NCBI RefSeq assembly: GCF_900143005.1
Contig: NZ_FRCS01000010.1
Coordinates: forward strand, 62,001-126,000
Origin: Cryptosporangium aurantiacum
Lineage (GTDB): Bacteria; Actinomycetota; Actinomycetes; Mycobacteriales; Cryptosporangiaceae
Direction of reading: 5' to 3'
DNA length: 64,000 nt
A program made the translations under genes and the position numbers. The notes below the pieces were generated by a model, which was not told the origin of the DNA, did no database searches, and saw nothing but the letters and a program-made list of their open reading frames with translations. The first letter of the stretch is position 1. Each line of letters starts with the position of its first letter. This document shows positions 8,444-15,657 of the stretch, piece by piece.

Positions 8444-8459
8444 GATCGGTACCGATCAA
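8444..8459. promoter_or_regulatory. Perfect 16-bp palindrome before the aldo/keto reductase
   Basis: TGATCGGTACCGATCA is self-complementary over 16 bases and lies 16 bases upstream of the reductase start, next to its Shine-Dalgarno. Position suggests a repressor operator at or just after the transcription start. No regulator gene is adjacent. Confidence 0.55.
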
Positions 8460-8563
8460 GCATCGCCCGATCGCTCCGCCGAGAAACACCGGGGGGACCC
8501 GCGTCTGAATTCGCGCACGGGAGTTCGCGCCCTGGTCGAGCGAATCATCAGCGGGTAGGCGGA

Positions 8564-9937
8564 TCAGCGGGCTGCGATTGCTGCGCGTAGGGCGTCGGCT
8601 TCGTCCTTGCTCGGGCCGTACGCGGCGACCAACTGCCCGTTCCCGCGATCGAACTGGGCGACGAACGGCCGCCCCTTCGACGTACCGAGGTAGGCGACGG
8701 TCGGCGTGCCCTCCGCCGACCACGGGACCCGGTCCTTCCCGCTCGCCGCGGTGCGGATCAGCTTCCGCCACTCGGGGAGGTCCCGATCGGTCGGCGCCCG
8801 CTCGTACCAGGCCGGGGCGCTGCGGTCGAACGTCGCGACGACCTCGGCGTCGGTCATCGTCGGCGTGTCGCAGCCGGTGGCGCCGGGCAGGCACGCCACC
8901 GCGTCCGGGGCCGGACCGACCACGCTCGCATTCGCGCTGACCTGGTACGACGTCGTCGAGGTTCCGCTCCCGGGCGCGGTCGCCGCGGCGTAGAACGATC
9001 GCCATGCCGCGGTCGTGATGCGGCAGCTCACGGCCGTGGCCGCGGCGGCGGCCACGGCCGCGCGTCCGGAGCGGCAGCGGCCGAGCACGTTCTTGTTGCC
9101 GATCACCTTGGCGTTGAGGACGGCGGTCACCGGGGTGTCGGTGGAGGCGTTCCGGATCCGGCCGGTGATCGTGCAGCCCTGCGCGTTGCAGGCGCTGCGC
9201 AGCGAGCCGTCGAACCGCAGGCTGCGGTAGGCGTCGTAGGTGCCGGTGCGCAACGTGGGCAGGGTCAGCGCGACGTCACGCGCGATCTGGGCGGTGGCGG
9301 CCGGCGGCGTGATCGTCACGGTCAGCGCGGCGGGCCGGCTGTCCTCGGTGAGCAGGCCACCTTCCAGCCGCACCACCTGGTACGGCTTCGCGACCGTGAT
9401 CCAGAGCGAGCCGCCGGCTGCCTCGACCCGCCGAGCCTTCACACCGTTGACCTCGCTCGTCGGCGGCATGCCCTCGAACTGCAGCGATCCGAAACCGTCG
9501 TCGATCAGCGCCCCGAGTTCTCGCGGGCGTAGCGTCCCGGCTAGGTCGAGGCCGATCGTGGTGTCGGCGATCGCGACCCAGACCTTGTCGTAGGTCTCCG
9601 CCCGGTTGTCGGTGCCCCACCAGGCGGCGGCGGCGCGGACGTAGGTTGCGGAGTCGATGACCAACACGTCACCGACGGTGCCGTGTCGTCGGATCTTTCC
9701 CGACCCGTCACCTGCGCCGTTGATCCGGACGTCGATCTCGATCTTTTCCTTCGCCGGTGTCTCCAGCGTGCCGTTGACCCGGACACCCTCCGCCGTCTGT
9801 AGCGCGGAGGCAGCAGTCCGGACGTGGTTGGCGACCGAGTCGTAGGTGACCATCTTCCCGTCGATCGGGCTGCAGCCGGTCAAAGCCAGTGCGAACACCG
9901 CAAGGCTCGCAAGAAGGGCCGACCCCCGGTACCGCAA
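8564..9937 (-). CDS. Secreted lipoprotein, family not recognised
   Basis: This 457-residue protein begins with a lipoprotein signal: basic MRYRGS, hydrophobic core ALLASLAVFALA, and lipobox LTGC, so Cys22 should be lipidated and the protein anchored outside the membrane. The mature part starts with about 200 residues that loosely recall LppX/LprG-type lipoproteins, then a region with several cysteines (ACNAQGC, CRSGRA, VSCRI), then a C-terminal block WYERAPTDRDLPEWRKL. I chose a TTG start at 9937 because GGGGAGGGG lies 7 bases upstream and it leaves a 21-residue signal. The frame is open to 10054, but that 39-residue extension is Arg/Ser-rich and would bury the signal. Function unknown. Confidence 0.78.
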   Translation of the reverse strand: MRYRGSALLASLAVFALALTGCSPIDGKMVTYDSVANHVRTAASALQTAEGVRVNGTLETPAKEKIEIDVRINGAGDGSGKIRRHGTVGDVLVIDSATYVRAAAAWWGTDNRAETYDKVWVAIADTTIGLDLAGTLRPRELGALIDDGFGSLQFEGMPPTSEVNGVKARRVEAAGGSLWITVAKPYQVVRLEGGLLTEDSRPAALTVTITPPAATAQIARDVALTLPTLRTGTYDAYRSLRFDGSLRSACNAQGCTITGRIRNASTDTPVTAVLNAKVIGNKNVLGRCRSGRAAVAAAAATAVSCRITTAAWRSFYAAATAPGSGTSTTSYQVSANASVVGPAPDAVACLPGATGCDTPTMTDAEVVATFDRSAPAWYERAPTDRDLPEWRKLIRTAASGKDRVPWSAEGTPTVAYLGTSKGRPFVAQFDRGNGQLVAAYGPSKDEADALRAAIAAR

Positions 9938-10147
9938 GCGGACACCCCTCCCCGTCTGCCGCCGGCCACTAGTCCGAAGCGTCAGTTTACGGACGCTGCT
10001 ACCCGGACTCACCGTAGCGGCCCCTCGCACCCGTTCTCGTAGTAGGCGGGACATTACGGGCTACCCTCCATCATCCCGTTCAGTCACCTTTTGCCCACGC
10101 GGGCCGGGCCGTGATGTCGTCCTCCCCTCTATGATCCGAACCGACAG

Positions 10148-10188
10148 GGGTTTCGGATTGGTCCGTCGGCTACACGACGCCGAAACCC
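10148..10188. repeat. Nested inverted repeat between divergent genes
   Basis: GGGTTTCGG (10148-10156) pairs with CCGAAACCC (10180-10188). Inside, CGTCG (10164-10168) pairs with CGACG (10175-10179), stacking directly on the right arm. It lies in the 393-base gap (9938-10330) between the divergent lipoprotein and DUF695-like genes. I see no gene in that gap and no clear consensus promoter. Confidence 0.5.
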
Positions 10189-10330
10189 ACCCGTAACGCA
10201 CGTAAGAAGACCGAGTAAATCCGCCCGATCGGGCCACGTTCTGCAAGCGTCCAGTCACGTGCAGTCATCGATCGGACCTCGGGGCCGGACCGCTGCGGCG
10301 GACGGTGGCGCGGGTTGGCAAACTGCCTTC

Positions 10331-11326
10331 ATGGCGCTGTTCGAACGTCGCACTCGCGACCCGCGGGACAGCATTGCCGCGTTCTGGAGCTGGTGGGCCC
10401 GCGCACGCGACCAAGTGGGCGCCGGCCTCGACCGCGACGACCTCGGCAAGCTGCATCGAGACCTCACCGGGCGAGTGCGCGCCATCCACCCGGAGCTGGC
10501 CTGGGAACTGACGTCCGGTCGGCAGGCCAAGCATGCACTGGTGGTCAGCCCGGAGGGGTCACCAGCGCTGCGCCCGGTGACCGAGCGGTGGCTTCGCGCC
10601 GGCCCCGGCCCGGACGCCGACTGGGAGTACTACGCCTCCCGGCAACCCGACCCGGCCGCGTACACCGGTTCGGTGCAGCTCGGTGGTCGGCCGTTCCACC
10701 CGGGCTCCGCCCGGTTCGGGTTCGAGATCGACCTCGACCGCGCACGGGTGCACGTCGCGGTGTGGCACCCCGATTTTCCCCGCTTGGACGAGGCGATCCG
10801 GCTCCAAGCGTCGTTCCTGCTCCTCGATTGGGCACTGGGTGAGGACGACGTCGAACGCTGGCTGGGCGAGGTCAAGGTCACCAGCGAAGACCAGCCGTAC
10901 GGCGTCGACGCGTTGCGCGCGGCCGTGGTCGAGTTGTCCACCCACTACCAGCACGGCGAGTGGGTCACCGTGGACGGCTTCGACGACCGCGATCGGCCGG
11001 TGGCGGTCCGGGTGCGGGTGCCGTTCGCGCGGCTCGACTATCCGCTCTACGACCTGCACGGCCGGGTACGGATGCCGTTCGAGCCGGGGTCGGCGGAGGA
11101 AGCGGCGCTGGACGGCATCCAGAACGGGTTGCTGGGGCGGCTCGGGGACTCCGCGGTCCTGGTTGCGGTGGTGACTGTTTCGGGCGTGCGTACGTTGCAC
11201 CTCTACGCGGACAGCAACGGGGTGGTTCCCGACCAGGTGGCGACCTGGGCGACACAGCAGTCGATCGCGATTACGCAGGAATGGCGTCCGGATCCGGGCT
11301 GGGAAGCGGTGCGCGGCCTGTATTGA
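10331..11326 (+). CDS. DUF695-like domain protein
   Basis: This 331-residue soluble protein resembles actinobacterial DUF695 proteins. Its N-terminal half has the pattern FWSWWARARDQV, AIHPELAWELTSG, HALVVSPEGSPALRPVTERWL and DADWEYYASRQPD. The middle contains LLLDWALGEDDVERWLGEV, and the C-terminus is a mixed alpha/beta region ending in ITQEWRPDPGWEAVRGLY. No catalytic motif, signal or membrane segment is seen. The ATG at 10331 is preferred over an in-frame start at 10259, whose extra 24 residues are low-complexity. There is no Shine-Dalgarno; CAAACT sits 6 bases before the ATG, so it may be leaderless. Function unknown. Confidence 0.75.
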   Translation: MALFERRTRDPRDSIAAFWSWWARARDQVGAGLDRDDLGKLHRDLTGRVRAIHPELAWELTSGRQAKHALVVSPEGSPALRPVTERWLRAGPGPDADWEYYASRQPDPAAYTGSVQLGGRPFHPGSARFGFEIDLDRARVHVAVWHPDFPRLDEAIRLQASFLLLDWALGEDDVERWLGEVKVTSEDQPYGVDALRAAVVELSTHYQHGEWVTVDGFDDRDRPVAVRVRVPFARLDYPLYDLHGRVRMPFEPGSAEEAALDGIQNGLLGRLGDSAVLVAVVTVSGVRTLHLYADSNGVVPDQVATWATQQSIAITQEWRPDPGWEAVRGLY

Positions 11327-11450
11327 CGTGGGTGGCGGTTCCGATCGGTGAACGATCTCAGTCAACTCACAACTGTCACTTAAGGAATCGACCGTTCTAC
11401 GGCAGGGTAAGGGCCCTGAACCCGGCTCGTAACCCGCAGGAAGGAACGGC

Positions 11451-11987
11451 ATGACCAACACCCCGCCTCCACCGAGCGCGGCACCGCCGCCGCTACCTGG
11501 TCAGGAGCCACGTCCGCCGCGGCCGACCACGGTCACGGCAGCGGCCGGCCTCCTGATCGTTGCAGCGGTCTTAAGCGTCATCGGCGTGATCGTTTCGCTG
11601 ATCACCCAGGACACCATCCAGCAGGCCGCCGACGAGTTCGCGGAAGCGAACAACACCACGTCGAGCAGCGGCGGGTCGGCCCAGCAAGTCGGCGGCATCA
11701 TCTTCAGCCTGGTGTTCGCTGCGGCGTTCGTCGCGCTCGCGCTCGGCTTGCTCCGTGCGGCGAACGTCGCCCGGATCATCACCTGGGTGCTCTGCGGGCT
11801 GGGGCTCTGCTGCACCGGCGTCATATCGGCCTTCTCGCTGATACTCGTCGAGTATCTGCCGGGTGGGTACGTCGCCTATATGTACACGGTCACCGCCGTC
11901 ACGCTGATCATCTACATCGCGATCATCGTGCTGTTGGCGCTGCCGGCGTCCAACGCGTACTTCCGTCGGCCGAAGGCCGGGTTCTGA
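11451..11987 (+). CDS. Four-TM membrane protein with proline-rich N-terminus
   Basis: This 178-residue protein has a cytoplasmic Pro/Ala-rich leader (about residues 1-25) and four predicted membrane helices (about 27-52, 80-102, 105-131, 140-165). Between helices 1 and 2 is a Ser/Gly/Asn-rich loop. Small proteins of this plan are common in actinobacteria and are often annotated only as membrane proteins. AGGAAGGA lies 5 bases before the ATG. The gene is flanked by its own terminator, so it is probably monocistronic. I do not recognise a function. Confidence 0.8.
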   Translation: MTNTPPPPSAAPPPLPGQEPRPPRPTTVTAAAGLLIVAAVLSVIGVIVSLITQDTIQQAADEFAEANNTTSSSGGSAQQVGGIIFSLVFAAAFVALALGLLRAANVARIITWVLCGLGLCCTGVISAFSLILVEYLPGGYVAYMYTVTAVTLIIYIAIIVLLALPASNAYFRRPKAGF

Positions 11988-11997
11988 GCTGACGTTC

Positions 11998-12029
11998 GCG
12001 GGGCCGGCGGTGCACACCGTCGGCCCCGC
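11998..12029 (+). terminator. Terminator after the four-TM protein gene
   Basis: GCGGGGCCGGCGGTG (11998-12012) pairs with 12015-12029 over 15 positions with one G-T wobble, giving a very tight hairpin 11 bases after the stop. Confidence 0.75.
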
Positions 12030-12064
12030 AGCGTCCGGTAGCGCCGATCCGGAAGGATGCACGC

Positions 12065-12856
12065 ATGACGACAGCACTGGTCACCGGGGCAACGGCCGGA
12101 CTCGGCGCAGCGTTCGCCCGAGCACTCGCCACCGAGCGACGCGATCTCGTCCTGGTGGCTCGCGACGGTGAGCGGCTCGCCGCGACCGCGAAGCAGCTGA
12201 CCGAGAAGTACCACGTCGAGGTCGAGGTCCTGCCGGCCGACCTGGTCAGCGACGAGGGCTGTGCGCTGGTGGAAGCGCGGCTGGCGGACGCTACCCGCCC
12301 GGTGGAGCTGCTGGTCAACAACGCCGGCATCGGGCTCCGCTCGGGTTTCGTCAGCAACACGATCGACGACGAGGAGCGAATGCTCCGGCTCAACGTCCGG
12401 GCGGTCATGCGCCTCACCCACGCTGCGCTGCCGGGCATGATCGAGCGCGGGCACGGCGACGTGCTCAACGTGTCGTCGGTCGCCGGGTTCGGACCGACCG
12501 CGCCGGGCTCGACGTACTCGGCCACCAAGGCCTGGGTGACGACGTTCAGCGAGTCGGTGCACCTGACGCTGAAGCACCAGGGCGTGCGCGTGATCGCGCT
12601 GTGCCCCGGTTTCGTCCGCACCGAGTTCCACCAGCGAGCGGAGATTCCGACCAGCGACATCCCGGATGCGCTGTGGCTCGACGCCGACGCGGTCGTCCGG
12701 GATGCGCTCGTCGATCTGCGCCGTGGCCGCCCCACCAGCGTGCCGAGCGTCCGATACAAGGTTCTGGGCGGAATCGTGCGCTACGCACCTCGTCCGGTGT
12801 ATTTGCGGTTGATCGGACGGGCCGCAAAGACCGTCGGGCGGACGACTTCCGACTAA
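12065..12856 (+). CDS. SDR family oxidoreductase
   Basis: This 263-residue classical SDR has TGATAGLGAAFA (cofactor loop) at residues 7-18, NNAGIG at about 89, a catalytic Ser in the VSSVAGFG strand, and the YxxxK motif in STYSATKAW. It resembles the DltE/YbbO-like subgroup of SDRs used in lipid or ketone reduction, but the substrate is unknown. GGAAGGA lies 7 bases upstream of the ATG. The C-terminus is basic (IVRYAPRPVYLRLIGRAAKT), possibly membrane-associated. The next gene starts 10 bases after its stop, so the two may be co-transcribed. Confidence 0.92.
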   Translation: MTTALVTGATAGLGAAFARALATERRDLVLVARDGERLAATAKQLTEKYHVEVEVLPADLVSDEGCALVEARLADATRPVELLVNNAGIGLRSGFVSNTIDDEERMLRLNVRAVMRLTHAALPGMIERGHGDVLNVSSVAGFGPTAPGSTYSATKAWVTTFSESVHLTLKHQGVRVIALCPGFVRTEFHQRAEIPTSDIPDALWLDADAVVRDALVDLRRGRPTSVPSVRYKVLGGIVRYAPRPVYLRLIGRAAKTVGRTTSD

Positions 12857-12866
12857 GAATGGGTGC

Positions 12867-13925
12867 GTGCAGACGCTGACGGTCGAGGCCGTCGACCCGC
12901 GCGACGACGCGGCGTTCCGGCGCTGGTTCTCGGTGCCGGCCGTCGCGCACCCGGTCGACCAGCCACACCTGCCCGCGCAGGTGCTGTCCGAGTCCCTGGC
13001 TGATGCGCCGCCGCCGGGCGATCCGTACGACCGGTGGCACCATCTGATCGCTCTGGTCGGGGACGAGGGTGTCGGAGCGGCCCGGATCGAGCTGACGTCC
13101 GACAGCCCGAACCTGGCGTACTTCACGCTGGTGGTTCGCCCCGACCAGCGCCGTCGGGGGATCGGATCGGCACTGCTCGCGGCCGTGGAGAGCTGGGCGC
13201 TCGGGGTCGGCTGCGCGGTGGCGCTCAGCGAGACGACGCGGCCGCTGCCGGTGGAGACCGTTCCGGGGGCGGCGTTCGCCGAACAGCACGGGTACCGCGC
13301 GGGCACGGTCTCGGTGCTCCGGACGCTGGACCTGCCAGCGCCGGATCAGCACCTGACGGCCGCCGATCCCGGGCCGGTTCCGGGCTACCGCGTGGTGACC
13401 TGGACCGACCGATGCCCGGAGGAACTGCTGGAGGGTCGCGCCGCGCTCAACGCGGAGCTGGGTGAAATTCCGATCAAGGGCGGGTGGGCGGGGGGTACAG
13501 GGCCGGAGTCGAGCGACGATCCGGCGGCCGGTCCGCATCGGCAGCCCGAAGTGTGGGACGGCGATCGCGTTCGGGCGTACGAGGATCGGTTGATCAGCCA
13601 CGGACGGCGTGCGCTGTGCGCCGGCGCCGTCCACGAGGGCACCGGAGAGCTGGTCGCCGTGACGGTGATCGCTCGTCACGGTGCTGGGCGGCCGCACGTC
13701 CACCAGTGGGGGACGACCGTGGCGCGAAAGCACCGCGGGCATCGGCTCGGGATGCTGGTGAAGGTCGCGAACCTGCGGCAACTGGCGTCGACGTGGCCGG
13801 ACGCGCGGCAGATCTCGTCCTGGAACGGGGCCACGAACGCGTCGATGATCGCGATCAACACGGCCCTCGGATACCGCGCCGTGGGGGATGGGACTGATTG
13901 GGGGAAAGTTCTCCGTTCGAGTTAA
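12867..13925 (+). CDS. Tandem-GNAT acetyltransferase
   Basis: This 352-residue protein carries two GCN5-related acetyltransferase folds. The N-terminal one (about 1-165) has the acetyl-CoA-binding stretch VVRPDQRRRGIGSALL, a good R/Q-x-x-G-x-G/A motif. The C-terminal one (about 175-350) has the weaker counterpart TTVARKHRGHRLGMLVK and ends with SSWNGATNASMIAINTALGYRAVG, the typical last strand-helix. The acceptor is unknown; tandem GNATs include mycothiol synthase, but sequence and length do not convince me of that role. The GTG start lacks a Shine-Dalgarno; AAGAAT is placed 6 bases before it, so an independent leaderless start is possible despite the 10-base gap to the SDR gene. Confidence 0.87.
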   Translation: MQTLTVEAVDPRDDAAFRRWFSVPAVAHPVDQPHLPAQVLSESLADAPPPGDPYDRWHHLIALVGDEGVGAARIELTSDSPNLAYFTLVVRPDQRRRGIGSALLAAVESWALGVGCAVALSETTRPLPVETVPGAAFAEQHGYRAGTVSVLRTLDLPAPDQHLTAADPGPVPGYRVVTWTDRCPEELLEGRAALNAELGEIPIKGGWAGGTGPESSDDPAAGPHRQPEVWDGDRVRAYEDRLISHGRRALCAGAVHEGTGELVAVTVIARHGAGRPHVHQWGTTVARKHRGHRLGMLVKVANLRQLASTWPDARQISSWNGATNASMIAINTALGYRAVGDGTDWGKVLRSS

Positions 13926-13993
13926 GGGCGGGCGGGGGGAGTAGGGCTGGAGGGAGAAGGTTCTCGTTCGCCGGTAGCCGAACCGTGCCGCTG

Positions 13994-14008
13994 CCCCGCG
14001 CTGCGGGG
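13994..14008. promoter_or_regulatory. Short hairpin over the leader of the epimerase-like gene
   Basis: CCCCGC-GCT-GCGGGG is a perfect 6-bp stem ending 12 bases before the ATG at 14021. It adjoins the G-rich ribosome-binding region and may affect translation, or be chance in GC-rich DNA. Confidence 0.3.
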
Positions 14009-14020
14009 TGAGGGTGGGGC

Positions 14021-15013
14021 ATGCGACTTCTCGTGCTCGGTGGAACGAAGCTGCTCGGGAGTGCGGTGGTGCGCACTGCCCTGGATGCCGGCTGGCACGT
14101 CACGACGCTGACGCGCGGGCTGCACGGTACGCCCCCACCCGAGGTCGACGCCCGGATCGGTGATCGAACCACCGCCGCCGGCCTGGCCGCGCTCGGCGAC
14201 GGCGAGTGGGACGCATGCGTCGACACGTCGGGGTACGTGCCGCGGGACGTCCGGCTCGGTGCACGGACGCTCGCGGGGCGGGTCGGACGCTACGTGTTCG
14301 TCTCGACGGTCAACGTGTACCCCGACTGGCCGGAGCGACCGGTGACCGCGTCGTCCCCGGTCAGCGACTGCCCGCTGGACGCCGGACCGGACGACGGCGA
14401 CTACGGCTACCTCAAGTCCGGGTGCGAGCGAGCGGTGCTCGAGTCGTTTCCCGACGCGACGATCAACCGGGCCGGGCTGATCTTCGGGCCGCGGGACAAC
14501 ATCGCCCGGGTGTCGTGGTGGGTGCAGCGCGTGGCGGCCGGCGGTGAGGTGTTGGCGCCCGGACGTCCGGACCAGCCGCTCGCGCTGATCGACGCGCGGG
14601 ACATGGCGGAGTGGATGCTGGCCGCGCCGCCCGGCGCGTTCGTCGTCAACTCGCGTGCGGGAACCCAGACGTTCGAGTCACTGCTCTCGACGGCCCGCGA
14701 CGTGACCGGTTCCGATGCGCGCTTCACCTGGGTGGACGACCAGGTCCTGCTGGACGCTGCGGTGGAGCCGTGGACGGAGATGCCGCTCTGGCTCCCGGCG
14801 TCGCTGGCGGGGCACGCGTGGGATCTGGACGTGTCCGCCGCGTACGCCACCGGGTTGCGGATCCGCCCGCTGGCGGAGTCGCTGGCCGACGTCTGGGAGT
14901 GGGTGCGGGAGCACGGGCTGCCGTCGCACACGGACGCCGAGCGTCCCTCGGAGCTCGAGCGGCGGCTGCCCCTCGCGCGCGAACGGAAGATCCTCGCGGG
15001 CCTCGCGCGCTGA
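14021..15013 (+). CDS. NAD-dependent epimerase/dehydratase family protein
   Basis: This 330-residue protein is an extended/atypical SDR with a Rossmann fold starting at MRLLVLGGTKLLGSAV (GGTxxLG cofactor motif). It has a DTSGYVP strand, VFVSTVNVYPDW at the usual Ser/Thr strand, YGYLKSGCER with the YxxxK-like active-site pair, and IIFGPRD-like INRAGLIFGPRDN typical of nucleotide-sugar epimerase relatives. The C-terminus holds a WxPxxLAGHAWDLDVS segment seen in actinobacterial relatives called reductases. The substrate cannot be named. A purine-rich leader (GGTGAGGGTGGGG) precedes the ATG. It is 55 bases upstream of pyrE, on the same strand. Confidence 0.85.
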   Translation: MRLLVLGGTKLLGSAVVRTALDAGWHVTTLTRGLHGTPPPEVDARIGDRTTAAGLAALGDGEWDACVDTSGYVPRDVRLGARTLAGRVGRYVFVSTVNVYPDWPERPVTASSPVSDCPLDAGPDDGDYGYLKSGCERAVLESFPDATINRAGLIFGPRDNIARVSWWVQRVAAGGEVLAPGRPDQPLALIDARDMAEWMLAAPPGAFVVNSRAGTQTFESLLSTARDVTGSDARFTWVDDQVLLDAAVEPWTEMPLWLPASLAGHAWDLDVSAAYATGLRIRPLAESLADVWEWVREHGLPSHTDAERPSELERRLPLARERKILAGLAR

Positions 15014-15056
15014 CGTGGTCGAGGGCGGCGCGCGCCGGGGAACCGGGGCGACGTCC

Positions 15057-15071
15057 TAGGCTGGCGGCGTG
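15057..15071 (+). promoter_or_regulatory. Leaderless promoter/start of pyrE
   Basis: TAGGCT (15057-15062), six bases, then the GTG start at 15069. No Shine-Dalgarno is present. TANNNT six or seven bases before a start codon is the signature of leaderless actinobacterial mRNAs, and purD in this window has the same TAGGCT-N6-GTG arrangement. Confidence 0.6.
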
Positions 15072-15605
15072 GCCGACCGTGATGAGCTTCTCGACCTGAT
15101 TCGTGACCTTGCCGTCGTGCACGGCAAAGTGACCCTCAGCAGCGGCCGCGAGGCCGACTACTACGTCGACCTGCGGCGGGTGACGCTGCACCACGCGGCG
15201 GCGCCGCTGATCGGCGGCGTTCTGCTCGACACCACCGCCGAGTGGTCATTCGACGCGGTCGGCGGGCTCACGCTCGGTGCCGACCCGGTGGCCACCGCGA
15301 TGCTGCACGCCGCCGCGGCACGCGGCCGCAAGCTCGACGCGTTCGTGGTCCGCAAGGGCGAGAAGGCGCACGGGCTGCAGCGCCGGATCGAGGGCCCGGA
15401 CGTCGCCGGGCGCCGGGTGCTCGCGGTGGAAGACACGTCCACGACCGGCGGCAGCGTGCTCACCGCGGTCGAGGCGCTGCGGGCGGCCGGCGCGGAGGTC
15501 GTCGGCGTGGCGGTCGTCGTCGATCGTGGGGCCGGACCGGCGATCGAAGCGGCTGGGCTGCCCTATCGCGCGGCGTACTCGCTCGCCGACCTCGGCCTCG
15601 ACTGA
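15069..15605 (+). CDS. pyrE: Orotate phosphoribosyltransferase
   Basis: This 178-residue cytosolic enzyme converts orotate and PRPP to orotidine 5'-phosphate in pyrimidine synthesis. The PRPP-binding motif is clear: VLAVEDTSTTGGSVL (about residues 117-131). The orotate/PRPP loop VVRKGEKAHGLQRRIEG and the N-terminal VTLSSGREADYYVDLRR are typical. Length matches the short actinobacterial PyrE. It appears leaderless (TAGGCT, 6 bases, GTG). A strong hairpin follows and separates it from the convergent membrane-protein gene. It belongs to the clpB-pyrE-dedA-fba-purA order also known in mycobacteria. Confidence 0.96.
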   Translation: MADRDELLDLIRDLAVVHGKVTLSSGREADYYVDLRRVTLHHAAAPLIGGVLLDTTAEWSFDAVGGLTLGADPVATAMLHAAAARGRKLDAFVVRKGEKAHGLQRRIEGPDVAGRRVLAVEDTSTTGGSVLTAVEALRAAGAEVVGVAVVVDRGAGPAIEAAGLPYRAAYSLADLGLD

Positions 15606-15610
15606 GGCTG

Positions 15611-15655
15611 CAACAGAATGGTGGTGTGGGCCGCTGCCCACACCACCATCTGTTG
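15611..15655. terminator. Bidirectional terminator between pyrE and the convergent gene
   Basis: CAACAGAATGGTGGTGTGGGC (15611-15631, one bulged A) pairs with 15636-15655 over 20 bp around a 4-base loop. It lies exactly between the pyrE stop (15605) and the opposing stop (15658), so it should serve both strands. Confidence 0.9.
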
Positions 15656-15657
15656 TC

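Noticed and set aside
10061-10258. 65-codon minus-strand frame in the 9938-10330 gap
   Set aside because: No Shine-Dalgarno, no recognisable sequence, and it overlaps a nested inverted repeat; more likely regulatory DNA.
12867-13925. Tandem GNAT considered as mycothiol synthase (MshD)
   Set aside because: Two GNAT folds fit, but I could not see MshD-specific sequence blocks, and the N-terminal domain here keeps the better acetyl-CoA motif; left as unassigned acetyltransferase.
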